Below are positions 1-9,726 of a stretch of 64,000 nt of DNA, piece by piece; the stretch's first letter is position 1, and each line of letters opens with the position of its first letter. The position numbers and the translations under genes were made by a program. This DNA is from PR03 sp964353555 (GTDB lineage Bacteria > Myxococcota_A > UBA9160 > PR03), in assembly GCA_964353555.1 (NCBI GenBank), contig CAYGWM010000007.1, positions 4,672 to 68,671 of the forward strand. Direction: 5' to 3'. The notes beneath the pieces are model-generated. The model was given only the letters and a program-made list of their open reading frames with translations, had not been told where the DNA came from and did not search any database.

Positions 1-1182
1 GCGCCGGGCGACGAAGATCGCGATGCGCTGCGCGTTGCGGTCACGGCGGATGCAGTCGCCGTCGCGACTGCCGGCGGCGTGTACTGGAGCCGCGACGGCG
101 TTCGCTTTGCGCACGTCGCGGCGGCGCTGGGCGAGTCACCTGCAGCAGGGATCGCGCTCGAAGATACCGGCGGCGGTGTCACGCGGCTCTGGATTGCATC
201 GGAGCGCGGGCTGCTGGTCGCCGAAGTGTCGACCGACCGTGACGTTGCCGGAGTTCGCGCGTCGCGCGTGGAGTTGCCGTTCGATCTGCGTCCCACGTTC
301 GATGTCACCGTGGTCGGTGAACGCGTGCTCGCGCTCGGTCGCACGCAGCTGCTCGAGCGCGTCGGCGACGGCGTCTTTCACGTGGAGCCGACGGATCTTC
401 CTCCCGGTTCGACACCGATTCGCGTGAGCGCTGCAGCGGGCGCCATCCTGATCGCGACCGATCGCGGTCTCGTTGCCGCACCGACCGCGTTCGGGCCGTG
501 GCAACGCGTGGCCCCGCCAGCGGGCAGCACGCCCGCGCAGGACGTCGCGATTGCCGGGGAACAGGCGCTCGTCGCCGGTTCGCGCGGGCTTCTGGTCGGC
601 ACTGCGCGCGAGGCGACGCATGCGGGCGCATTCCCTCTCGTAGCGGCACCGGCCGCGTCGTGTGATCCGCCGATTCTGGACGTGCAGCGCGCGGCGCTCC
701 GTTACCTGCACCTCTCGGGCGACCCGGCCGCGGCGATGCGCCGCGGCGTTCGTCTGCGCGGACTGCTGCCGCTCGTCACGCTGGAAGGTCGCAAGGGGCA
801 CGGCGACGACACGCGCAACCAATACGATGACGCGTTCATCTCGGGCGGCTATCGCAAGCTCTACGACCGCGACCAACTCGAAACCCACGATCGCGACGTG
901 CAGCTGCGCTTCACGTGGGATCTCGGCGACACACTCTACAACCCCGAGCAGATCGACGTCTCGACCGAGGCGCGCCGGCTGATCGAGCTGCGCGATGACG
1001 TACTCGACGAGCTCGACCAGCTCTATTTCGATCGCCGTCGGGCCCTCGAGGCGGCCGAGGCCGCACCCACCGACTCCCGCGACGCGGCACGCGAGCGCCT
1101 GCGCGCCGAGGAGCTCGCCTCAGGACTCGATGCCTGGACCGACGGCTGGTTCGGGCGCAGCGCCGTGTGTTCACGGCGCTGA
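1..1182 (+). CDS. Propeller-like protein of unknown function, 5' truncated
   Basis: The frame is open from the first base of the window, so the true start lies upstream; 393 residues are visible. The first two thirds look like repeated four-stranded blades: short segments such as GGVYWSRDG, LWIASERGLLVAEV and LIATDRGLVAAP recur, as in beta-propeller sensor or photosystem-stability-like repeats. The last ~130 residues are different: charged, predicted helical and coiled-coil prone (LIELRDDVLDELDQLYFDRRR). No catalytic motif is recognised. It could be an exported protein, but the N-terminus is missing. The family assignment rests on repeat texture only. Confidence 0.6.
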   Translation, partial: APGDEDRDALRVAVTADAVAVATAGGVYWSRDGVRFAHVAAALGESPAAGIALEDTGGGVTRLWIASERGLLVAEVSTDRDVAGVRASRVELPFDLRPTFDVTVVGERVLALGRTQLLERVGDGVFHVEPTDLPPGSTPIRVSAAAGAILIATDRGLVAAPTAFGPWQRVAPPAGSTPAQDVAIAGEQALVAGSRGLLVGTAREATHAGAFPLVAAPAASCDPPILDVQRAALRYLHLSGDPAAAMRRGVRLRGLLPLVTLEGRKGHGDDTRNQYDDAFISGGYRKLYDRDQLETHDRDVQLRFTWDLGDTLYNPEQIDVSTEARRLIELRDDVLDELDQLYFDRRRALEAAEAAPTDSRDAARERLRAEELASGLDAWTDGWFGRSAVCSRR

Positions 1183-1217
1183 GCGACAACCACTCACCCC
1201 GTCGTGGAGGCAATCTG

Positions 1218-1868
1218 ATGCAACGATCGAATCTGGCACGGTGGGCAACCGCTGGTTACCTCGTGTGTTGCGGCGTACTCGCCGCAGCGCCGGCGGCGCA
1301 TGCGCTGCCGCTGATCTCGGAGGTGTTCTACGACGCAGTGGGAACGGATGACGGTCAGTCGTTCGTGGAGCTGTACGGAACGCCGGGCGAGTCGCTCGCG
1401 GGCCTGCGGCTCGAGGTCGTGAACGGGGACAACGGCGTCGTCGTGGCCGGCCTCACCTTGTCGGGCGCATTCACCAGCAACGGTCTCTTCGTCGTCGCCG
1501 ACCGCACCTCGGCCGGCACCAGCAGCGTCGCGGAGGCGAATCTGCTGCTCGATTTCGACATCCAGAACGGCCCCGATTCGGTGGTGCTGCGCAGCGCGAC
1601 AGGGGTACTCGACGCGGTCGGCTTCGGCGTCTTCGGCGCAACGGACGTGTTCGCGGGCGAAGGCTCGCCCGCGGTCGACGTCCAGCCGGGCGCGAGTCTC
1701 GCGCGGCTGTTCGCGAACGTGGACACCGGCGACAACGGCACAGATTTCGGCGAGCTGGCGGCGCCGACGCCGGGCAGCGCGCCGATCGCTCCAGTGCCCG
1801 AGCCGGGGATCGCTTCGCTCTGCGCGCTCGGCCTCGCAGGTCTGGCCTCGCGGCGCCATTTGCGCTGA
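1218..1868 (+). CDS. Lamin-tail-domain protein with PEP-CTERM sorting signal
   Basis: A secreted protein of 216 residues. The start at 1218 is chosen because GGAGG lies at 1206-1210 and the product then begins with a clear signal peptide (about residues 1-30, ending near AAHA). Residues ~30-150 resemble a lamin tail domain (LISEVFYDAVG, SFVELYGTPG, GLRLEVVNG, VVLRSATGVLDAVGFG). The C-terminus is a PEP-CTERM tag: VPEPG, a hydrophobic stretch and a terminal Arg/His cluster. Such tags are recognised by exosortase in exopolysaccharide-producing Gram-negatives. No exosortase gene lies in the window. A surface or matrix role is inferred. Confidence 0.8.
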   Translation: MQRSNLARWATAGYLVCCGVLAAAPAAHALPLISEVFYDAVGTDDGQSFVELYGTPGESLAGLRLEVVNGDNGVVVAGLTLSGAFTSNGLFVVADRTSAGTSSVAEANLLLDFDIQNGPDSVVLRSATGVLDAVGFGVFGATDVFAGEGSPAVDVQPGASLARLFANVDTGDNGTDFGELAAPTPGSAPIAPVPEPGIASLCALGLAGLASRRHLR

Positions 1869-1903
1869 GCGCGCGCCGGCTTGGTTCGGCGTACGGGCCG
1901 CTT

Positions 1904-2113
1904 CGGTTGGCGACGAGCCGCCTTTCTGGGCGACGAGCCGCCTTTCTGGGCGACGAGCNNNNNNNNNNNNNNNNNNNNNNNNNNNNNNNNNNNNNNNNNN
2001 NNNNNNNNNNNNNNNNNNNNNNNNNNNNNNNNNNNNNNNNNNNNNNNNNNNNNNNNNNCGGTTGGCGACGAGCCGCCTTTCTGGGCGACGAGCCGCCTTT
2101 CTGGGCGACGAGC
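1904..2113. repeat. 20-bp direct tandem repeat interrupted by an assembly gap
   Basis: A 20-bp unit (GCGACGAGCCGCCTTTCTGG) is repeated head to tail, about 2.5 copies on each side of a 100-N run. The 55 bases left of the gap (1904-1958) are identical to those right of it (2059-2113). Either the two contig ends overlap and only ~2.5 copies exist, or the gap hides a longer array. It is intergenic, with no spacers and hence not CRISPR. Confidence 0.85.
1959..2058. other. Assembly gap (100 N) inside tandem repeat
   Basis: Exactly 100 N flanked by identical 55-mers, the pattern expected when a scaffolder joins contigs that share a k-mer-length overlap. The true length is unknown because the flanks are repetitive. 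Confidence 0.95.
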
Positions 2114-2142
2114 GTCTAGAGCCCCCTTGCGACCGTCGCCCC

Positions 2143-2181
2143 GGCGCTCCGGCGCCCGCACAGCGCGGGCGCCGGAGCGCC
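2143..2181 (+). terminator. GC-rich hairpin, possible terminator
   Basis: A perfect 17-bp inverted repeat (2143-2159 pairing with 2165-2181) with a 5-nt loop lies about 275 bases after the lamin-tail gene. No T-run follows, so it may be a Rho-assisted terminator or simply a stable structure. The 1869-2355 interval otherwise holds only the tandem repeat and no convincing ORF. Confidence 0.4.
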
Positions 2182-2355
2182 ATCCGTCTGCGTGCTCAGG
2201 CAGGTCTGGCTGCGGGCCGATAGGCAAGAGTCGTTGCATGCCTGCTGGGTGTCGCGCAAACTGGCCGAGCGCTCCGCGACTCGCGCAACGGGCATTTGGT
2301 GCTGCGGTCTCATTCCGGTCAAGTCGCGGTCTTTGTTGGGGGGGCGAAACCCCGG

Positions 2356-2894
2356 ATGCTTCCGGGCTTCAACACGAACGTTCGCCACGGTGGTGTGCTG
2401 TTCCACGTCCAGACCGAGGACAGTGGACGCGCGCACCCGCACGTCATCACCCATCTCTATCACGGTGGGACGATCCTTGCGTCCGAGAAGCGCAGCTACG
2501 CCGAGCACCTCGATGCGCCCGACCTGCGGCGACGCGTCCGAGAAGTGATGGATGGCCTGCACAACACGATGCTCGAGCGCCTGCGCGGCGGCGAGCTGGA
2601 TGAACAAATCGAGCAGCGCCTGGGGGCGGACGTCTTCGCGGCGGGCGCCACCAAGTCGAAGAGCGGTTCGGGGCACACCCAGCGCGCGGGCTCGGATCCG
2701 GAGCCGGAGCCCACGATCCCGCCCGGTGTGGTACGCCCGTTGCCGCCGCCCACGACGCCGGGGCTGTCTCCTGCGCCCGCCAGCGTCGCGACGGCGCTGG
2801 GCGCCAGCGAGGCAGGTGCGGCCCCACGACCGCTCGATGAGTTGATCCTCGATTACCTGGTCGAGGCGGCGCGCCGGCGCAAGCGCCGCGCGGA

Positions 2895-2898
<4 letters not shown>
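2356..2898 (+). CDS. Conserved hypothetical protein upstream of ftsE
   Basis: 180 residues from the ATG at 2356. Residues ~1-80 form a compact region (FNTNVRHGGVLFHVQTEDSG, HVITHLYHGGTILASEK), followed by a short helix. A Pro/Ala/Ser-rich low-complexity linker (~110-160) leads to a final helix ending in a basic Arg/Lys tail. No signal peptide or membrane segment is visible, so it is probably cytoplasmic. The stop overlaps the ftsE start (ATGA), which suggests translational coupling and a possible link to the FtsEX machinery, though that is inference from position. A start further upstream at 2296 is open but adds residues unlike the rest. Confidence 0.7.
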
Positions 2899-3640
<742 letters not shown>

Positions 3641-3644
<4 letters not shown>

Positions 3645-4543
3645 TGTCGGTCGTCTTTCAGCTCTACTACTTCGTGCGCGCCGCGATCGCGGGATTGCGC
3701 GGCAGCCGCCTTACGACCGTCGTTTCGATCGCGACGATCGCGGTGGCCGTGATCCCGCTCGGTGGGCTCTGGGTCGTGACAGGCAACATGCGCGCGCTGC
3801 TCGACCAGTTCGGCAACGAGTTGCAGCTCACCGCCTTCCTCGACGCGAAAGTGCGTTCGGACGCTGGGCGTTCGCTCGCGGTGCGCGCGTCGGCGATTCC
3901 GGGCGTCGAGCGGGTCGAGTTCGTCTCTCAGGAGCAGGCGCTCGAACGTTTCCGGGCGCGCCTCGGTGGCTCTGCGCTGCTCGAAGCGGTCGAGGCGAAC
4001 CCGCTGCCCGCGTCGCTGGCGATCGCGCTGGCCGCCGATCACCGCACGCCCGCGGCGGTCGCTGCGGTGTCGGAAGCGTTGCACGCGCTGCCCGGTGTCG
4101 AGGACGTCGCGGGCGGCGAGACCTGGATCGAGGGCTACGGCCGCGCGCTGCGCCTGGTGCGCAGCGCCGGTATGGGGCTCGGCGCGGTGCTCGCGCTCGC
4201 GACACTGCTGATCGTCACCAACACGATTCGCCTCGCCGTCTACGCGCGCCGCGACGAGCTTTCGATCCTCGCGCTGGTCGGTGCGAGTCGGACCTTCCTG
4301 CGCGTGCCGTTCCTGATCGAGGGCCTGCTGCAAGGCGCGGTCGGCGGGCTGCTCGGCGTCGGCCTGCTCTTCGCCGTCTTTCATGTCGCGGTGCCGCAGC
4401 TGCGCGACGCGCTCGAACTGTTCCTCGGCTGGTCGGATCCGTCATTTCTGTCACCGCGCAACGTCGGGATCCTGGTGGCGGGCGGCGCGGCATTCGGCTT
4501 CACCGGCGCGGCGGCGGCCGTCGCGGCGACGCGCGTGTCGTGA
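3641..4543 (+). CDS. ftsX: Cell division protein FtsX
   Basis: The membrane partner of FtsE, 300 residues. A first transmembrane helix at ~20-45 is followed by a periplasmic domain of ~110 residues (AFLDAKVRSDAG, VEFVSQEQAL) that in the family contacts hydrolase activators. Three more helices follow in the C-terminal FtsX permease domain (LATLLIVTNTIRLAVYARR, SILALVGAS). The start is GTG at 3641, overlapping the ftsE stop; the ATG directly after it (3644) is an equally good alternative. The next gene encodes a LytM/EnvC-like protein, the expected periplasmic target. Confidence 0.93.
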
Positions 4544-5754
4544 CGTTCCGCGCGCTCGTTGCGGCCGTGCTGCTGCTGGCGTCGGCCGGGCTCGCGCACG
4601 GGCAGGGCACGCGCGAAGAGGAGCTCGAGTCGCTGCGCGTCGCGATCGAACAGCGCAAGCAGCGCATCGAAGCCTTCGAGAGCCAGCAGAAGGGACTGCT
4701 CGATGCGCTCGAAGCGGTCGACCAGTCCGTCGCAGCCGCAATGGAGATTGCGGCGCACCGCGAGCGCGAAGCGGCGGAAGCGGAGGCGGCGTCACTCGCG
4801 CTCGAGGCGCAGTTGCCCGATCTCGAAGCGCGCCTCGAGCGCACCCGCGCGGCGATGTCGGCGCGGTTGGTGGCGCTCTACAAGACCGGGGAACTCGGGC
4901 CCGCGCAACTGGTGTTCGCGTCGCAGAGCCTGCGCGAACTGCTCGACCGGGTCGACGTGCTCGGCAAGCTACTCGCTCACGACCGCCTGCTCTACGCGCG
5001 TTTCCGCGCCGAGCAGCAGGCGCTCGACAGCGCGCGCGCCGACGCCGTCGCGGCCACGCAGCGCCGCGACGAAGCCCGCTCGCAGCTCGGGGAACGCCGC
5101 GCAGAGGCTGAGCAGGAGCGCGCCGCGAAGCAGACGCTACTGGCCGCGGTGCGGAGCGACCGCGCCCGCGAGCGCTCCGCGCTCGATGAACTCGAGGCCG
5201 CGGCGCGCGCGCTCGAGGAGAAGATCGCAGCGTTCGGCGGCGAGGAATCGCCCACGCCTGCAGCCGTGCCGTTTGCGACGCTGCGCGGCCAGCTCGTCGC
5301 TCCGGTGGATGCGGAAGTCGTGCGGCGCTTCGGGCGCGAGGTCGACGCCGAGTTCCACACGCAGGTGTTCCACAAGGGCGTCGACTTCGGTGCCGCGCTG
5401 GGAGCACCCGTGCGCGCGGTGGCGGCTGGCACCGTGCGCTTTGCCGGCTGGTTCCGCGGCTACGGCCGCATGGTGATCCTCGACCACGGCGACCGCTTCT
5501 ATTCCGTGAGCGGCCATCTCGATTCGCTGCGCGTCGAGGCCGGCCAGGTCGTCGCGGCGAGCGAAGCGATCGGCACGGTCGGCGATACCGGTTCGCTGAG
5601 CGGACCGCGTCTCTACTTCGAGATCCGCGAGGGCAGCCAAGCCGTCGATCCGCTCCGCTGGCTCGTGCCCGGCACCGCGCGGGCGAAGCGATCGCCCGAC
5701 CCTCGCAAACATTCCGCTGATTCCGGCAGTGAGGCGTCGGCCGTCGCGCGCTAG
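4540..5754 (+). CDS. envC: EnvC-like murein hydrolase activator (degenerate LytM/M23)
   Basis: 404 residues with a signal peptide (~1-20), a long Glu/Ala/Arg-rich coiled coil (~25-240) and a C-terminal LytM domain (~260-385). In the LytM domain, His278 and Asp282 (HKGVDF) and His326 (SGHLD) are present, but the last zinc-ligand position is Tyr359 (LYFEIR) where active M23 peptidases have His. E. coli EnvC has the same LYFEIR and acts as an amidase activator, not an enzyme. Its position directly after ftsEX supports the same role. GTG start overlapping the ftsX stop by 4 bp. Confidence 0.85.
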   Translation: MTFRALVAAVLLLASAGLAHGQGTREEELESLRVAIEQRKQRIEAFESQQKGLLDALEAVDQSVAAAMEIAAHREREAAEAEAASLALEAQLPDLEARLERTRAAMSARLVALYKTGELGPAQLVFASQSLRELLDRVDVLGKLLAHDRLLYARFRAEQQALDSARADAVAATQRRDEARSQLGERRAEAEQERAAKQTLLAAVRSDRARERSALDELEAAARALEEKIAAFGGEESPTPAAVPFATLRGQLVAPVDAEVVRRFGREVDAEFHTQVFHKGVDFGAALGAPVRAVAAGTVRFAGWFRGYGRMVILDHGDRFYSVSGHLDSLRVEAGQVVAASEAIGTVGDTGSLSGPRLYFEIREGSQAVDPLRWLVPGTARAKRSPDPRKHSADSGSEASAVAR

Positions 5755-5786
5755 CAGACCGACCGGGGCGCAGCCGACTGGAGATC

Positions 5787-7277
5787 ATGCGGCTAGACTC
5801 GCCGCCCATGCGAATACCGAATCTGCGGACCCTGGCGGTCTTTCTGGGTGGCGTCGCCGCGTCGCTCGCGTTCCTTGCCGTAACGCGCGTCACCGACGTC
5901 ACGGCCGCGCGCTACGAGGACTTGTCGCTCTTCACGTCGGTGATGAACCTGGTGCGGCGCAACTACGTCGACGAAGTGGACGAGACCAACCTGATCCGCG
6001 GCGCACTGCGCGGGATGCTGGCGGAACTCGACCCGCACTCGACGTACATGGATCCCGACTCGCACAAAGAGATGCAGATCGACACCAAGGGCGAGTTCCA
6101 TGGCCTCGGCATCGAGATCAGCAAGCGCCGCGACGGCTACATCGAGGTCGTCTCGCCGATCGATGGAACGCCGGCTTCCCGCGCTGGGCTGCGCGCGCGC
6201 GACCAGATCGTCGCGATCTGTCCGACCGAGAAGCCCGACGACTGGACCGAGGACTGCAAGGGCACCAAGAGCATGAGCCTCTTCGACGCGGTGAAGCTGA
6301 TGCGCGGCAAGCGCGGCACCGCGATCACGATTCGGATCTATCGCGAGGGCTTCGAGCGACCGCAGCCGTACACGATCATGCGCGACGTAGTGAAAGTCGC
6401 GTCGGTCGAGGGGCGCGCGCTGGAGCCGGGCTACGGCTACATCCGGCTGCGCTCGTTCCAGGAGCGCACCGCGAGCGATCTCGAAAAGACGCTCGCGACG
6501 GTGCGCAAGCAGGCGGGCGGCACGTTGCACGGCCTCGTCCTCGATCTGCGCGACGACCCGGGTGGCCTGCTCGACCAGGCCGTGCGCGTCGCCGATCTGT
6601 GGGTGGGCGACGGCGTGATCGTGCAGACCAAGGGTCGTGTCGAGAGTCAGCAGCAGGATTTCAAGGGACAGCTCGACGGCACCGAGCCGGAGTACCCGCT
6701 CGTCGTGCTGGTGAACGCGGGCTCTGCGAGCGCATCGGAGATCGTCGCGGGCGCGCTGCAGGATCACGGCCGGGCGTTGCTGGTCGGCACGCAGACCTTC
6801 GGCAAGGGTTCGGTGCAGACGGTCTTTCCGCTCGAAGACGGTTCTGGCCTGCGCCTCACCACGGCGCTCTACTACACACCGTCGGGCCACTCGATCCAGG
6901 AGGTCGGCATCACGCCGGAGATCGTGATCGACAATCCGCCCCCGCCGCCGGCGCATGCCGCGGCCGAGCCGAACGAAGGCGAGACGGCCAAGCCGATGCG
7001 CGAGCGCGATCTCGACAAGCATTTCTCCCACGGGGATGCCGAGCCGGGATCCGATGCCGCCGCGCCGGACTCCGAACCGAAGTCGGACACGGGCGACGAC
7101 GGAGACGACGTCGAGTCGAGCAGCCAGGGGCCGCTGCCGCCGAGTGAAGACGTGCAGCTGGCGCGCGGTCTCGAAGTGCTGAAGGGCTGGGCCTCTTTCG
7201 AGCACTTGAAGAAGGCGCGCCTGCCCGCGGCGCCCATCGCGAGCGTGCCCGCTCCGACGTCCGAGGCCAAGCCGTAG
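5787..7277 (+). CDS. ctpA: C-terminal processing protease CtpA (S41)
   Basis: A periplasmic, membrane-anchored serine protease of 496 residues. It has an N-terminal signal anchor (~10-35), a PDZ domain (~100-190; GLGIEISKR, GTPASRAGL) and a peptidase S41 core. The catalytic Ser/Lys dyad is read as Ser315 in SASASE and Lys340 in FGKGSVQ; the 25-residue spacing matches characterised CtpA/Prc proteins. An acidic low-complexity stretch (~390-450) precedes the C-terminus. The ATG at 5787 has a close GGAG; the ATG at 5808 is an alternative. Following FtsEX and EnvC, it probably degrades or processes envelope proteins. Confidence 0.9.
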   Translation: MRLDSPPMRIPNLRTLAVFLGGVAASLAFLAVTRVTDVTAARYEDLSLFTSVMNLVRRNYVDEVDETNLIRGALRGMLAELDPHSTYMDPDSHKEMQIDTKGEFHGLGIEISKRRDGYIEVVSPIDGTPASRAGLRARDQIVAICPTEKPDDWTEDCKGTKSMSLFDAVKLMRGKRGTAITIRIYREGFERPQPYTIMRDVVKVASVEGRALEPGYGYIRLRSFQERTASDLEKTLATVRKQAGGTLHGLVLDLRDDPGGLLDQAVRVADLWVGDGVIVQTKGRVESQQQDFKGQLDGTEPEYPLVVLVNAGSASASEIVAGALQDHGRALLVGTQTFGKGSVQTVFPLEDGSGLRLTTALYYTPSGHSIQEVGITPEIVIDNPPPPPAHAAAEPNEGETAKPMRERDLDKHFSHGDAEPGSDAAAPDSEPKSDTGDDGDDVESSSQGPLPPSEDVQLARGLEVLKGWASFEHLKKARLPAAPIASVPAPTSEAKP

Positions 7278-7287
7278 TTCCCGAGCC

Positions 7288-8526
7288 ATGAGCGACGAAA
7301 ACTCCGACTCGGGCGAGGCACGCCCGGGGCCGCGCATACTGCGCGTCTCGGAACTGGTCGCCGCGCTGCGCGAGGCAGTCGAGAGCGCGGTGGGTCGCGT
7401 GTGGGTCGTCGGCGAAGTGAGCAATCTGCGCCGCGCCGCATCGGGACACTGCTATTTCACGCTGAAGGACGACATCGCGCAGCTCCGTGCGGTGATGTTC
7501 CGCGGCGACGCGAGCCGGCTGCGCTTCGATCTCGAAGACGGGCTCGAGGCGCTGGCCTTCGGCGAAGTGTCACTCTACGTCGCGCGTGGCGAGCTGCAGA
7601 TGGTGGTGCGCGACGTGGATCCGCGCGGCGTCGGTGCGCTGCGACTCGCCTTCGAACAGCTGCGCGCGCGGCTCGACGCCGAAGGCCTCTTCGATCCCGC
7701 AAGCAAGCGCCCGCTGCCGGCGTTCCCGCGTGCTGTGGGGGTCGTGACGTCGTTGCACGGCGCAGCGTTGCACGACGTGCTCGAAGTCTCCGGCGCGCTC
7801 TGGCCGTCGTTGCCGTTACTGGTCGCCGCCGCTCGCGTGCAAGGGGAGGGTGCCGACCTCGAGATCGTCGAAGCGATGCAGCTGCTCGCGAGCCGTCCCG
7901 AAATCGATGTGATCCTGCTGGTGCGCGGCGGCGGCTCGATCGAAGACCTGTGGCCGTTCAACAGCGAGGTGCTGGCGCGCGCGATCGCGCGCTGTCCGGT
8001 GCCCGTCGTCGCCGGGGTCGGGCACGAGACCGACGTGACGATCGCCGACCTCGCCGCCGACGCGCGTGCGCCGACGCCGTCGGCCGCCGCGGCGCTCGTG
8101 GTGCCGGACCGACGCTCGCTTTCCGAACGCTTGCTGCGCGAAGAACGGCGGCTCGCCGCTGCGATCGACGCGCGGCTCGCACGCGCGCGTGCGCGCGTCG
8201 CTTCGCGTGCCGACGCGCTGCGCCATCTCGCGCCCGCCGCGCGCCTCGCCGCCTGGCGCGCGCGCCTCGCGCGCAGCGGCGATCGGCTGCGCGGGATACT
8301 CGAAGCGCAACTCGCCGACGGACGCGCGCGGCTCGCGGTCGCTGCGGGTCAGCTCGATTCGCTCTCGCCGCTTGCGGTGCTGGCGCGCGGCTACGCGATT
8401 GCGCGGCGTCTCGACGACGGTCGCATCGTGCGCCGCGTGAGCGACGTGGCGAGCGGCGATGCACTCGCGGTGCGGCTCGCGGAAGGCAGCGTCGAAGTGC
8501 GCGTCACGGCGCTTCGTCCGCGCTGA
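7288..8526 (+). CDS. xseA: Exodeoxyribonuclease VII large subunit
   Basis: The catalytic subunit of exonuclease VII, which degrades single-stranded DNA to oligonucleotides in repair. 412 residues: an N-terminal OB-fold (RVWVVGEVSNLR, GHCYFTLKD, VMFRG), then the conserved core (GVVTSLHGAALHD, LLVRGGGSIEDLW, VAGVGHETDVTI, ADARAPTPSAAAAL) and an Arg/Ala-rich coiled coil at the C-terminus. The small subunit xseB follows 78 bases downstream. The xseA-xseB-ispA-dxs-tlyA order is common in Deltaproteobacteria. Confidence 0.95.
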   Translation: MSDENSDSGEARPGPRILRVSELVAALREAVESAVGRVWVVGEVSNLRRAASGHCYFTLKDDIAQLRAVMFRGDASRLRFDLEDGLEALAFGEVSLYVARGELQMVVRDVDPRGVGALRLAFEQLRARLDAEGLFDPASKRPLPAFPRAVGVVTSLHGAALHDVLEVSGALWPSLPLLVAAARVQGEGADLEIVEAMQLLASRPEIDVILLVRGGGSIEDLWPFNSEVLARAIARCPVPVVAGVGHETDVTIADLAADARAPTPSAAAALVVPDRRSLSERLLREERRLAAAIDARLARARARVASRADALRHLAPAARLAAWRARLARSGDRLRGILEAQLADGRARLAVAAGQLDSLSPLAVLARGYAIARRLDDGRIVRRVSDVASGDALAVRLAEGSVEVRVTALRPR

Positions 8527-8604
8527 AAATCTCCTTTGCTTCCGGCTGCTTCGGCGCGAGTTCGCGTTGACGCTCGAAACTCCCACGGCTAGCTTCGCAA
8601 GCTG

Positions 8605-8865
8605 ATGGCGAATGCCGACACGCCCGCTCCTCCCGAGCGCGAAGCACTCTCGTTCGAGGACGCACTCGAAAGACTCGAAGCGATCGTCGATCGTTTGGAA
8701 CACGGCGATCTCGCGCTCGAAGTCGCACTCGCGACCTTCGAGGAGGGAGTCGGCCTCTCGCGCCGGCTCGGCGAGCAACTCGGTGGCGCCGAGCGCCGCG
8801 TCGAGGAGCTGCTGCGCGAAGGCGCCGGCCTCGCGACGCGCCCGCTCGATCTGGAGTCCGAGTGA
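8605..8865 (+). CDS. xseB: Exodeoxyribonuclease VII small subunit
   Basis: 86 residues, the usual family length. It contains the typical helical hairpin (SFEDALERLEAIVDRLEHGDL, then LEVALATFEEGVGLSRRL). It binds XseA to form active exonuclease VII. The stop overlaps the ispA start, so coupled translation is likely. Confidence 0.95.
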   Translation: MANADTPAPPEREALSFEDALERLEAIVDRLEHGDLALEVALATFEEGVGLSRRLGEQLGGAERRVEELLREGAGLATRPLDLESE

Positions 8866-9707
8866 TGGATCTGCGGGCCTATCTGATCGAGTGCGCGCAG
8901 CGGGTCGACGCGGAACTCGAGCGTTGGTTGCCGCCGGCGGCCGAAGCGCCCGCGAATCTGCACGCCGCGATGCGCCATCTGATCTTCCCGGGCGGCAAGA
9001 GGCTGCGCCCGGCGCTCGCGTTTGCGGGCGCGGAAGCGGTCGGAGCGGCACCCGAGTGTGCGCTGCCGGTCGCCGCGGCCGTCGAGTTGGTCCACACCTA
9101 TTCGCTGGTGCACGATGACTTGCCGTGCATGGACGACGACGACGAACGCCGCGGTCGTCCCACCGTACACGTGCTCTACGGCGAAGCGGTTGCGGTGCTG
9201 GCGGGCGACGCGCTGCTGGCGGCCGCGTTCGAGTTGCTCGCCGATGCGTCTACGCGCGCCGAGCCAGCCCGCACGCTCGCGGTGCTGCGCGATCTCGCGC
9301 ACGCCGCCGGCTCGCGTCAGCTGGTCGGCGGTCAGGCCGACGACCTGTCGTTCTCGCGCGACACAGCAGACGGCACGCTCGTCGAGTCGGTGCACCAACG
9401 CAAGACGGCGGCGCTCTTCGAAGCAGCGGTGGTCGGCGGCGCGCGTCTCGGCGGCGCCGATGGCGATGCGCTCGCGCGGCTGCGCGGCTTCGCGCGGCGC
9501 ATCGGCATTGCATTCCAGATCGCGGACGACGCGCTCGATGCGGATTCGGACGAAGCGTGTTCGCTGGTACGCGTGATCGGGGTGGCCGCGTCGCGCGAGC
9601 GCGCCGAGCGGTTGCAGCGCGAGGCGATCGACGCGCTCGAAGCGTTTGGAGCACCGGCCGAGCCGTTGCGCGAGATCGCGCGCTTCACGGTGGGTAGAAC
9701 GCAATGA
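8862..9707 (+). CDS. ispA: Polyprenyl (farnesyl/geranyl) diphosphate synthase
   Basis: A cytoplasmic prenyl transferase condensing isopentenyl diphosphate with allylic diphosphates. 281 residues. The first Asp-rich motif is HDDLPCMDDDD; the substrate-binding GGKRLRP and GGQADD are present; the second Asp motif reads FQIADDALD. After this second motif, the segment that normally carries a GKD..K loop is shortened and replaced by DEACSLVRVIG. The GTG at 8862 overlaps the xseB stop; the adjacent ATG at 8865 is an alternative start. The next gene, dxs, supplies its precursors via the MEP pathway. Confidence 0.88.
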   Translation: MMDLRAYLIECAQRVDAELERWLPPAAEAPANLHAAMRHLIFPGGKRLRPALAFAGAEAVGAAPECALPVAAAVELVHTYSLVHDDLPCMDDDDERRGRPTVHVLYGEAVAVLAGDALLAAAFELLADASTRAEPARTLAVLRDLAHAAGSRQLVGGQADDLSFSRDTADGTLVESVHQRKTAALFEAAVVGGARLGGADGDALARLRGFARRIGIAFQIADDALDADSDEACSLVRVIGVAASRERAERLQREAIDALEAFGAPAEPLREIARFTVGRTQ

Positions 9708-9726
9708 TCGGGGAGGGTTCGGCGCA

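Noticed and set aside
1904..2113. Possible CRISPR array
   Set aside because: The 20-bp units are head to tail with no spacers, and no cas gene is nearby.
6872..7441. Minus-strand frames antisense to ctpA and xseA
   Set aside because: Shadow frames typical of GC-rich DNA; no motif, while the plus-strand genes are well supported.
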